This document shows, one piece after another, positions 44,601-51,839 of a stretch of DNA of 64,000 nt; positions within the stretch are counted from its first letter, which is position 1, and each line of letters starts with the position of its first letter. The position numbers were made by a program, and so were the translations under genes. The stretch covers positions 124,001 through 188,000 of the forward strand of contig JAMLHE010000001.1 in NCBI GenBank assembly GCA_023957315.1. The letters run 5' to 3'. The stretch is from Candidatus Kapaibacterium sp. Its GTDB lineage: Bacteria; Bacteroidota; Ignavibacteria; Kapaibacteriales; UBA2268. The notes beneath the pieces are model-generated. The model worked only from the letters and a program-made list of their open reading frames with translations, was not told where the DNA came from and made no database searches.

Positions 44601-47600
44601 GCAATAGTCGCGGCTCTGTCGTGAAATTGAAGCCACCCGACCAATCACTTATTTGTTTGGCGCTTTTGGAGCGTAATCGCCAATAATATTGATTTGCGTA
44701 ATCAGCCGGAATATTTGTCAAGGCATATTCTGTGGAGAAAATGCTATAAGCTAACTTGACAATATTATTGAAGTCGGCATCGGACGCTACTTGCAAATCG
44801 TACGCAATAGCTCCTGTTGCCGAATTCCATTCCAAATCAGCATCAATTGCTATGCCCGTTGCATTATTTATTGGCGATGTCATGACAGGTGGCAGTAATC
44901 GAGGCTCAGTGGTGAAATTGAAGCCACCCGACCAATCGCTTGTTTGGGTGGAACTCTTTGAGCGCAATCGCCAATAATATTGATTTGCATAGTCTGCGGG
45001 AATATTTGTCAAATCATAAGAAGTTGCTACGAGGCTGTTCACATTTTTGATGATATTATTAAAACCGGCATCGCTTGCTATTTCCAAATCATAACTTGAT
45101 GCACCTGTTGCCGAATTCCATTCCAAATCTGCATCAATTGCTAAGTCCGTTGCATTATTGCTCGGCGAACTTAGAACAGGTGGCAATAGTCGAGGTTCAG
45201 TTGTGAAATTGAAAATGCTTGACCAATCGCTTGTTTGGGTGGCACTCTTTGAGCGCAATCGCCAATAATATTGATTTGCGTAATCAGCCGGAATATTTGT
45301 CATAGAATAGCTTGTTGCTGCGAGGCTGTTCTCGGTTTTGACAATATTGTTGAAATTAGCATCGGTAGCAATTTCGACGTCATAGCTTGATGCACCTGTT
45401 GCGGAATTCCATTGCAAATCTGCATCAATTGCTATTCCCGTTGCATTATTGCTCGGAGAAGTCAAGACCGGTGGCAGTAATCGGGGTTCTGTCGTAAAAT
45501 TGAATGTGCTTGACCAAGCACTGGTGTTAGAACCTTTCTTAGCCCTTACTCGCCAATAATATTGTGTGTCATATTGGGAATTGTAATTTGCAAATGAGAA
45601 AGTTGTATCAACAATACCGGTCGAATCTTTAACAATGCTTGAAAATGCCGAGTTTGTAGAAATTTGGATTTGATAATTATCAGCATTGGCGACCGATGAC
45701 CATTTCAAAATTTGTGCTAATGGCACATTGCTTGTATTATTCTGAGGCAGCAAAAGTGTTGGTGTGCCAATCACTTCAATCGGGAGAGAAGTTCTCCAGA
45801 CTCCGCGACCATAAGTTGCAGCGTAAATAAGCTCATAATCGTAGTTGATTTCGATTTCATTCACAATGACATTTGGCAAATCGTCGTTGAATTCTTCCCA
45901 ATCAGTCATTGTATCATCAATATAAAAAATACCTATGTCTGTGCCAATATAAACCCGATTGCTGTAATCTTTCTGGTAAGTAATGCAGTTAATAGGTACA
46001 TTTGGCAAATTTTTCGAAATATTTGTCCATCCTGCTCCACCGTTCGACGAGTAGTAAACCTTTTTACCGGATGAAAATCCCGAAAAAACAGCCCAAATTT
46101 TATCAGGGTTTTCGGGATGAATTGCCATGTATGTCAGCGTATTTGAAATAGGCAGACCAATAGAAGACCATGAAGAACCTTCATTTGTGGTTCGCCTCAA
46201 TGTACTTGAATACCCTGCATAGATGTATGAAGGGTTTGATTCGGAAATATGAAGAACTGTGTGTCGGCTGTTATGTCCAAAATTTGAAATCTTGCTCCAA
46301 GAAGTGCCGTGGTTAGTCGATTTCCAAATTTCTTTATAACCGGCATATAGAATTTCAGGATTAGTAGGGTGAAGTATATAAGGTGTAACCCATGCACCAT
46401 TGTCATCTCCAGTTTTTTTAGGGGTATTAAGTTCCGGAAAACTATTGCCTTTATTGGTAGAACGGAATATTCTGCCATAATAGAGGGAGCCGTACATATA
46501 ATTACTATTGTTGTAGTTTACAATACACTCCATGCCGTCACCACCAATAACATCTCTCCAACTCGTACCATTCATTTGCTTTGTGCCATTATCTTGAGCT
46601 CCGGCAATTAGCATATTTGGTTCAGTTTGAGAAATTCCGAATCGGTAAAACTGTGTAATTTTTAATCCGGAGCCAATCCAAGTCCACGAATTCCCACCAT
46701 TTGTAGTCCTATCAATACCTCCATCGTGTCCGCTATACATTCTGTTTGAACCACCAAAATAAAGTTGGTGATGGTCTGCATGAACCTCCGGATTGCCTCC
46801 GCCGCCATACCAATGAGCAACACAATCCCAGTCTGTACCTCGATTAGTTGTCCGCCAAACGTTCACTCCTCCAACAAAGAATGTAGAAGTAGAATTTTTG
46901 TCTGCTAATATATCCAAATCGTAGAAAGCCTGGCCTCCCTTGTCAGATGCTTCATAACTCCAACCAAGCAAATTAAGACTGTCATTATCCCATCGAGTAA
47001 TTTCATCCCAACCTGTACCACCATTTGTAGTTCCGTAAATGCCGTACAAGCCATAATTATTTGAACTATTGCCACCGCTCCAATTATAGTAGCCGTAAAC
47101 AGCAAACACATGGTTGTTATTTGCCGGTGACAGCGACATTTCTACACGATAAATATTAGCTGCAGTACTTGGCAATCCACTTGTCAGAATTGACCAATTT
47201 GTCCCACCGTTTGTGGTGCGGGCAATTTCGTAATTAGTGGACACATAAACAATATTCGGGTCACTCGGATTGATTTCAATGTCCCAATAACCTGAGTTTA
47301 CATTTAAGGGGATTGATTGCTGAGACCAATTCGTGCCTCCGTTTGTAGTTTTGAAAACACCGATTGACGTAGCAGCATATAGGATACTACTGTTTGTTGG
47401 GTGCATTTTCATTTCACGAATAGAACGCGTTTGGGTAATAGTCCAATTCAAACCTGTAGTGTTCCAGGTTGCGCCTCCGTCTGTAGATTTCAGCACCCCG
47501 ACAGAATAAGTATCACCGTAGTCACCATCACCCGTTGCGATATACATTATATTAGTATTTCCCGGGTCAATTGCTATTGCAGATACTCCAAGAGTCGAAA

Positions 47601-48138
47601 GTTGGTCGGTGTTTGTTGACCAACTTGTGCCGGCATCAGTAGTCTTCCAAAGCCCACCACTTGCGGAGCCTACCCAAATTGTTTGGTTGGAAGTACCATT
47701 ATAATTGGGGTCTTCCAAAACTGCATTGAGCCTTCCCAATCCTGCATATCCACCCTCAGAAGTTGATGGACCGACTTGTTCCCAACTAAAGCTGTGTAAT
47801 TTATCTTCATCTTTGCCACGATTGGCTTTAAGTTTTTGAATCTCTTTCCATAAAATATCAGGCTCGGGGAATATTCCTGTCGGAAATACACGTTGTTCCC
47901 AAAACCATTCCCATCTTTTATATTGTTTCCAGCCGCCTCTTTCGTTTCTCGGCGTTTCGGGAGTAATCTCTTTATCTCCCCAATAATCATTGAAATCTTT
48001 CTGGAATTCGTAAAAATTACGGTTTTCGTTGATGGGTTCATTTGGCGATTTCGGGTAAGCACCAAACCAATATTGTGCATTAGCATTAAAAGCAGTAAAT
48101 AATAAAATCGTTAAGATTAAGATTATTTGTTTATTCAT
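41623..48138 (-). CDS. Giant secreted BNR/fibronectin-repeat protein with T9SS tail
   Basis: A 2171-residue protein from ATG 48138 (signal peptide MNKQIILILTILLFTAFNANA); an ATG at 48147 adds three residues. The order is: sortilin/BNR propeller repeats (about 90-790, such as KSTDGGATWNTTG and RTTNGGTNWSILT); nine fibronectin III-like domains (about 790-1660), of which seven are close copies of 97 residues; two copies of a SQGWNMIS/STGWHLVS module with LPEFEIND and LPEFGINT; and a T9SS C-terminal domain (about 2090-2171, IMPIPAGSEFSIEYAV, LFSISGQEVAVL, KMIIKK-like end). It is expected to be a very long fibre-like surface adhesin or glycan binder. The function is inferred. Confidence 0.87.
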   Translation of the reverse strand: MNKQIILILTILLFTAFNANAQYWFGAYPKSPNEPINENRNFYEFQKDFNDYWGDKEITPETPRNERGGWKQYKRWEWFWEQRVFPTGIFPEPDILWKEIQKLKANRGKDEDKLHSFSWEQVGPSTSEGGYAGLGRLNAVLEDPNYNGTSNQTIWVGSASGGLWKTTDAGTSWSTNTDQLSTLGVSAIAIDPGNTNIMYIATGDGDYGDTYSVGVLKSTDGGATWNTTGLNWTITQTRSIREMKMHPTNSSILYAATSIGVFKTTNGGTNWSQQSIPLNVNSGYWDIEINPSDPNIVYVSTNYEIARTTNGGTNWSILTSGLPSTAANIYRVEMSLSPANNNHVFAVYGYYNWSGGNSSNNYGLYGIYGTTNGGTGWDEITRWDNDSLNLLGWSYEASDKGGQAFYDLDILADKNSTSTFFVGGVNVWRTTNRGTDWDCVAHWYGGGGNPEVHADHHQLYFGGSNRMYSGHDGGIDRTTNGGNSWTWIGSGLKITQFYRFGISQTEPNMLIAGAQDNGTKQMNGTSWRDVIGGDGMECIVNYNNSNYMYGSLYYGRIFRSTNKGNSFPELNTPKKTGDDNGAWVTPYILHPTNPEILYAGYKEIWKSTNHGTSWSKISNFGHNSRHTVLHISESNPSYIYAGYSSTLRRTTNEGSSWSSIGLPISNTLTYMAIHPENPDKIWAVFSGFSSGKKVYYSSNGGAGWTNISKNLPNVPINCITYQKDYSNRVYIGTDIGIFYIDDTMTDWEEFNDDLPNVIVNEIEINYDYELIYAATYGRGVWRTSLPIEVIGTPTLLLPQNNTSNVPLAQILKWSSVANADNYQIQISTNSAFSSIVKDSTGIVDTTFSFANYNSQYDTQYYWRVRAKKGSNTSAWSSTFNFTTEPRLLPPVLTSPSNNATGIAIDADLQWNSATGASSYDVEIATDANFNNIVKTENSLAATSYSMTNIPADYANQYYWRLRSKSATQTSDWSSIFNFTTEPRLLPPVLSSPSNNATDLAIDADLEWNSATGASSYDLEIASDAGFNNIIKNVNSLVATSYDLTNIPADYANQYYWRLRSKSSTQTSDWSGGFNFTTEPRLLPPVMTSPINNATGIAIDADLEWNSATGAIAYDLQVASDADFNNIVKLAYSIFSTEYALTNIPADYANQYYWRLRSKSAKQISDWSGGFNFTTEPRLLPPVMTSPDNNATGIAIDADLEWNSATGATAYDLQVASDADFNNIVKLAYSIFSTEYALTNIPADYAIQYFWRLRSKSATQTSDWSGGFNFTTEPRLLPPVMTSPSNNATGIAIDADLEWNSATGASSYDLEIATDVNFNNIIKNENSLAATSYSMTNIPADYSSQYFWRLRSKSATQTSDWSGGFNFTTEPRLLPPVLSSPSNNATGIAINANMQWNSATGASSYDLEIATDANFNNIIKNENNLVATSYSLINIPADYGSQYYWRLRSKSATQTSDWSGGFNFTTEPLLLPPVLTTPVNNAIDIAIDANLLWNSATGASSYDLEIATDADFNNIVKSMNNLAATMYSISNIPAADETQYYWRLRSKSATQTSDWSSVFNFTTIMELNAPELIYPTNNANNISKIVLLNWSDVQNADEYRVQLADNINFTNPKINLIVSNDSEYQVPNGSLKGNVTYYWRVKALNGDLESEFSTTFKFTTENKVPDSWSFVEDTPTKSKIVVPTSINPQIGGRNIATGDAIGIFFDDAGTQKCAGYAYWTGVILQITVWGDDPLTLEKDGFSTNELYNFKLWDSQTDLVYTAEATFSSGPNNFQNNATSILASLNSLTDIQVISLSQGWNMISSFIAADLPSMEDIFGDIDNELVICKNGSGNVYLPEFEINDIGDWNKYDGYQVYMNQAETLILSGTAAEPENETINLSTGWHLVSYLRKSAMDISIAMESIEDNLIIAKDNLGNVFLPEFGINTIGDMLPGQGYQTYLSSADALTYPPNSAGKYSAPNYRYAKRAIPVLPQISGTGNSMTTIVEFDERYNGHLFIANDDKGRLVGSAIIENGICPIVIWQDDERNSNYSANSTIQYSVIDQSTNLEISGFVITRQTDLLTKQPNDISKYGKNAVNYGKALLPTGIRMIQNIMPIPAGSEFSIEYAVAENSNVRIKLFSISGQEVAVLKDLPMQSGIYIETYSTGIIGSGEYIIMMEQGSEIDTERMIIKK
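43450..45490 (-). repeat. Seven tandem 291-bp fibronectin-domain repeats
   Basis: Within the giant T9SS gene the unit LLPPVxTSPxNNATGIAIDAD ... FNFTTEPR repeats seven times at a period of about 291 bases (96-97 codons). Long stretches are almost identical at DNA level, for example the segments coding for SDWSGGFNFTTEPR near 43760, 44050, 44340, 44630 and 44920. Two adjacent units (DLQVASDADFNNIVK) are nearly the same throughout. Copy number is expected to change by recombination, and short-read assembly could have collapsed units. Confidence 0.9.
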
Positions 48139-48225
48139 TTTTATCATATACTTTTGTAAATAATATTTTTTAGAACACTTAAATTACGGAAACGTTTCGT
48201 AAAAAACAAGTAAAAGCGAAAAATA

Positions 48226-49056
48226 ATGGAAAAAAATCAAAATAATTTACTTCCAATTGGAGTTTTTGATTCAGGAATCGGAGGTTTGAGTGTACTCAAG
48301 CAGTTAGTCCGATTTTTACCTCAGGAAAACTACATTTACTTGGGCGATACTGCAAGAGTTCCGTATGGAAATAAGTCACCTGAGATTGTAAAGCAATATG
48401 CAGCCGAATGTACTGATTTCTTGGTATCGAAAGGCGTCAAATTGATAATTGCAGCTTGCAATACTGTCTCGTCAGTTGCATTAGACGTCGTTAGCAAACA
48501 TGCGGGGAATCTGCCCGTTATAAGTATGATTGAGCCTGCGTCATCGGCAGCATTGAGGGAGACCACAAATAATCGCATCGGGATAATCGGAACGAGAGCA
48601 ACCATTTCGAGCAAAGCATATGAAAATGAAATCGTTAAATTGAGCGGCAATAAAAATCTGAAAGTTTTTTCAAAACCTTGCCCACTTTTTGTTCCAATCG
48701 TTGAAGAAGGTATGATGAAACATCCTTCTGCTAAATTGATTGCCATTGATTACTTACGGGATATGATTGATGCTCACGTTGATACGCTTGTTTTGGGATG
48801 TACGCACTATCCTTTGCTTTCGCAATTATTGATGGAAATTATGCCTGAAGTGACTTTGATTGATTCGGGTGAGCATGCTTCTGTGACTGCGTTAAGGATA
48901 TTGGCTGAGGCAAGACAATTGCAAGAGCAACGCAAAGAATTTATCGAAAAACCCAATGTTAAATTTTATGTGACTGATTTGCCGGCAAATTTTGCCGAGC
49001 AAGCAAACATGTTTCTTGGGTTCGATTCAGACAAACCGGAATTGATTAGTTTGTAA
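48226..49056 (+). CDS. murI: Glutamate racemase
   Basis: A 276-residue cytoplasmic enzyme converting L- to D-glutamate for peptidoglycan. Both catalytic cysteines are visible: Cys78 in IIAACNTVSSVA and Cys192 in VLGCTHYPLL. The N-terminal IGVFDSGIGGLSVLKQL and the DTARVPYGNKS loop are signature parts of MurI. Length is typical (260-285). It is divergent from the giant T9SS gene; the GAAACGTTTC palindrome at 48189-48198 lies between them. The stop is 5 bases from the end of the convergent sigma-54 regulator gene. Confidence 0.95.
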   Translation: MEKNQNNLLPIGVFDSGIGGLSVLKQLVRFLPQENYIYLGDTARVPYGNKSPEIVKQYAAECTDFLVSKGVKLIIAACNTVSSVALDVVSKHAGNLPVISMIEPASSAALRETTNNRIGIIGTRATISSKAYENEIVKLSGNKNLKVFSKPCPLFVPIVEEGMMKHPSAKLIAIDYLRDMIDAHVDTLVLGCTHYPLLSQLLMEIMPEVTLIDSGEHASVTALRILAEARQLQEQRKEFIEKPNVKFYVTDLPANFAEQANMFLGFDSDKPELISL

Positions 49057-49061
49057 ATTTA

Positions 49062-50276
49062 TTAAAATTCGCTTTCTAAATCAAATGCCGAGATTTTCCT
49101 ATACAAGGTTCTGACGCTGATACCTAATGATTCAGCTACCATTCGGCGATTTCCCTTGAATTTTTTCATCGCAAACTGAATGATTTGTTTCTCAAATTCC
49201 TCAAGATTTAGGTCATCAGAATTTTGCATCAAATCTTCGATTGATTTGACTTCTTCAACTGAGTGCATGTTGACTGAATCCGATTTTCGGTTCATATCTT
49301 CGATAAGAACAGCTACGTTGTGCATGAAACGTTTGATTTCGGTTAGGTCACTTTTTAACTCGAGCAAGGTTCTGAAAATAAGCGATAGCTCAGGAGTTCC
49401 CGTATATTCAGGCTCATTCAGCTTCATCAGAGAATTATCATGTTCGATATTTCGGATTTCAAAAGCAGGTAGTGCCGGCGGAATATATTTACGTAGAATA
49501 TCGGGGGTGACGTGTTCGCCTTTATGAAATGTAATGACTTTTTCAATCATATTTTTCAATTCACGTATATTGCCGGGCCACGGAAGACTTCTCAAAATGC
49601 TCATCGAATCGTCAGAAAATCCTTTATAAGGAAGGTTTAATTTTTGGCAAGTTTTACGCGCAAAATGCTCTACTAAAAGCGGAATATCTTGGACATGGTT
49701 TCTTAGTGGCGGCAAAACGATATGCACAGTATTGAGTCGATAAAACAAATCGGAACGGAATTTTCCTTCGGCAGAGGCTCTGTTCAAGTCTTTATTTGTA
49801 GCTCCGATGATTCTGACATCAACTTTTTTGGTTTGCGAGGAGCCAAGGCGAGTAAATTCGCCGGATTCGAGCACTCTTAATAATTTTGATTGCGTCCCGA
49901 TTGGCATTTCGCCAATTTCATCTAAAAAGACTGTCCCTTTGTTTGCCGTTTCAAAAAATCCGATTCGCTGGTCAACGGCTCCGGTAAATGCACCTCTCTC
50001 GTGTCCGAAAAGCTCTGATTCGAGCAAGGTTTCCGGAATTGCAGCGCAATTAACACTCACAAAAGGTTTGCTCTTGCGTTTTGATAATCCATGAGCAGCG
50101 TTGGCAAAAACTTCTTTGCCTGTGCCTGTTTCTCCTGTGATTAATAGGCTCAAATCTGTAGGAGCAGCTTGAATGAGTAATCTGACAGCATTGTCTATTT
50201 CGTAAGAGTTTCCGATAATTGAGAATGCTTTTTTTATCTCACTAACTAATGAACCTTCGTTGTAGTAGCTATCCAT
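49062..50276 (-). CDS. Sigma-54-dependent transcriptional activator without sensor domain
   Basis: A 404-residue activator. The AAA+ domain covers about 20-255 with Walker A GETGTGKE (48-55), the sigma-54 contact loop GAFTGA (95-100), Walker B (GTVFLDEIGEMP) and the arginine-finger region. An approximately 100-residue helical stretch (about 265-355) follows, then a Fis-type helix-turn-helix (about 362-400, FKGNRRMVAESLGISVRTLYRKI). There is no receiver, GAF or PAS domain at the N-terminus, so activity is probably set by a partner or by expression. It is the last gene of a seven-gene minus-strand cluster; a GGAGNNGC... -24/-12 site was not found nearby, so its targets lie elsewhere or were missed. 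Confidence 0.92.
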   Translation of the reverse strand: MDSYYNEGSLVSEIKKAFSIIGNSYEIDNAVRLLIQAAPTDLSLLITGETGTGKEVFANAAHGLSKRKSKPFVSVNCAAIPETLLESELFGHERGAFTGAVDQRIGFFETANKGTVFLDEIGEMPIGTQSKLLRVLESGEFTRLGSSQTKKVDVRIIGATNKDLNRASAEGKFRSDLFYRLNTVHIVLPPLRNHVQDIPLLVEHFARKTCQKLNLPYKGFSDDSMSILRSLPWPGNIRELKNMIEKVITFHKGEHVTPDILRKYIPPALPAFEIRNIEHDNSLMKLNEPEYTGTPELSLIFRTLLELKSDLTEIKRFMHNVAVLIEDMNRKSDSVNMHSVEEVKSIEDLMQNSDDLNLEEFEKQIIQFAMKKFKGNRRMVAESLGISVRTLYRKISAFDLESEF

Positions 50277-50279
50277 AAA

Positions 50280-50945
50280 CTATTCTTGCCCCTGATGTTT
50301 TGACCAATCATCCCACCCACCGGAATATATAAATACATTTTTATAGCCAAAAGTTTTAATCGCTTCTGCTAATTTGTGGCTCGAATCGCAATTGCCGCCA
50401 TCACAATAAATTACAATCCGCTTATTGGTCGGCAAATCAAGAATTTTAGGCATAAAGACTGCTTCTTCATCGTAAGGAAATATATTTATAGCTTTTCCGA
50501 TTTTGCTTTTAGCATACATTTCAGGACTTCGCGCATCAATAATTATGAAATCTGGATTATTGATAATTTTTTTCATCTGCTCATAAGTCACCGTCAATTC
50601 GGTATTTTTCGGTAATTCCGAATCCAATGATTCCTTATCCTTTTCAACGACTGCTTTTTTGGATTCAGCAACTTCAATTTTATTTTCAGCTATTTTGTCA
50701 TCAACTAATTTTTCTTCATTTGGTTGAAAAGTCTCGGGCTCAGTGATTGTGGCATCATTCAAATCATTGTTAGTGTGTTCTTTTGATTGTTCCATATTGC
50801 CGAATACGTCTTCGTCGCTCAAAACTTTAATCTCTTTGGGTTCCCAAATCCAAGGCAGTGGTTTCGGCTTGGAGAAGTTATAGGCAATAGCGATAGCTAT
50901 CGAAGCAAACAGTATTAGAGCAATATCTTTGAAATCTATTTTCAT
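50280..50945 (-). CDS. Membrane-anchored rhodanese-domain protein
   Basis: A 221-residue protein: one N-terminal transmembrane helix (about 5-22, IALILFASIAIAIAYNF), a low-complexity acidic linker (about 40-110), then a rhodanese domain (about 115-215). The catalytic cysteine is Cys181 in IVIYCDGGNCDSSHKLA, with a second Cys186 in the loop, which suggests a redox-active or persulfide-relay loop of the single-domain type. DARSPEMYAKSKIGKAINIFPYDE is the second family signature. It overlaps the J-domain gene by 4 bp and precedes the sigma-54 activator by 3 bases. The sulfur acceptor is unknown. Confidence 0.88.
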   Translation of the reverse strand: MKIDFKDIALILFASIAIAIAYNFSKPKPLPWIWEPKEIKVLSDEDVFGNMEQSKEHTNNDLNDATITEPETFQPNEEKLVDDKIAENKIEVAESKKAVVEKDKESLDSELPKNTELTVTYEQMKKIINNPDFIIIDARSPEMYAKSKIGKAINIFPYDEEAVFMPKILDLPTNKRIVIYCDGGNCDSSHKLAEAIKTFGYKNVFIYSGGWDDWSKHQGQE

Positions 50946-51331
50946 TTTACAAATCCTGCTTTTTCCAATATATCATAGGCAGAGTTCAGTTCTTGCGACT
51001 TTCTGCGGGACTTTTCCTGTAAGTCCTTATCCAAATTCACAAATCGGTCGGGATGAAATTCTTTCATTTTAGAACGGTATGCGGATTTAATAGTTGCAGA
51101 ATCGGCATTGGGAGGCACTCCAAGTTCGGCAAAAGCATTTTTCACATCATCGCTGATATTGCTGCTCTTAGATGTATTCTCACTTTTTTTGTCTGATTCT
51201 TTCTTATTGTTCAATTCATCAATAATTCGTTTCAGTTCTTCATCTTCTTGATTTAGAATTTTGTAAGAATCACTGCTTTTGATGCTGTTAGATTGAACTA
51301 ATTTTGAAATTCTATTTATTATTTGCCACAT
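50942..51331 (-). CDS. J-domain (DnaJ-like) protein
   Basis: A 129-residue protein. Residues 1-60 are an uncharacterised charged helical part; residues about 63-129 are a J domain with ELGVPPNADSATIKSAYRSKMKEFHPDRF and the key HPD tripeptide at 93-95, which stimulates DnaK ATPase. There is no Gly/Phe, zinc-finger or C-terminal substrate domain, so it recruits DnaK to a specific site rather than being a general DnaJ. It starts 20 bases inside the end of the LOG-like gene and overlaps the rhodanese gene by 4, so the group is translationally coupled. Its partner is unknown. Confidence 0.88.
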   Translation of the reverse strand: MWQIINRISKLVQSNSIKSSDSYKILNQEDEELKRIIDELNNKKESDKKSENTSKSSNISDDVKNAFAELGVPPNADSATIKSAYRSKMKEFHPDRFVNLDKDLQEKSRRKSQELNSAYDILEKAGFVK

Positions 51332-51839
51332 GTTCTTTTAATAATGAAATTATATTTTCGACCCTCTTTTCATAGATTATATTTGTACATGACTGCCTAT
51401 TGCCACTTTCTATAGCGTCAATTATTGCTTGCCATTTATCGCCGACACAAATCAATGCTTTAGGGCGTATCAATTTTCTGTCTGTCAATGCGATAACAGT
51501 AGCAATTTCGAGCATAGTTCCCCACGACCCGTCAAATACAATATACGCAGAGCCAATTTCTACCAAAGATTTCAAACGTTCTAAATAGTCTTTTGTTTTA
51601 ATGATTTCGGTGACAAAGGGGTTTGCTTGTTTATCTTTAAAATCTTTAGTAATCACTCCTATTCGCCGTGTATCAAATGCAGAAGCACCTTTGTGAACTG
51701 CCTCCATTATACCGCCGTATCCGCCGGTTGCTATATCGAAACCGCTTTGGGCTAAGGCAAATCCAAGTTCAGTGGCATATACGTAGCTTTTATCATCGTA
51801 TCGTAAAGTGCCACTGCCGAAAATGGTAATGATGTTCAT
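51312..51839 (-). CDS. LOG/TIGR00725-like Rossmann nucleotide-binding protein
   Basis: A 175-residue protein from ATG 51839, which overlaps the stop of the patatin gene by one base (TAATG); a start at 51887 would add 16 residues of no family likeness. The pattern IITIFGSGTLRYDDKSY...GFALAQSGFDIATGGYGGIMEAVHKGA matches the lysine-decarboxylase-like/DprA-related family (TIGR00725 or LOG). The canonical PGGxGTxxE loop is written FDGSWGTMLE here, so the cytokinin-riboside phosphoribohydrolase activity of LOG is not certain. It may bind or hydrolyse a nucleotide. Confidence 0.8.
   Translation of the reverse strand: MNIITIFGSGTLRYDDKSYVYATELGFALAQSGFDIATGGYGGIMEAVHKGASAFDTRRIGVITKDFKDKQANPFVTEIIKTKDYLERLKSLVEIGSAYIVFDGSWGTMLEIATVIALTDRKLIRPKALICVGDKWQAIIDAIESGNRQSCTNIIYEKRVENIISLLKEHVANNK

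Noticed and set aside
43450-45490. Regular repeats that might be a CRISPR array
   Set aside because: The period is 291 bases, the repeat is in frame and codes for fibronectin III domains in one continuous gene. There are no short unique spacers.
48336-48746. Open frame of 136 codons antisense to murI
   Set aside because: It lies within murI, whose catalytic motifs are clear; the antisense product has no recognisable pattern.
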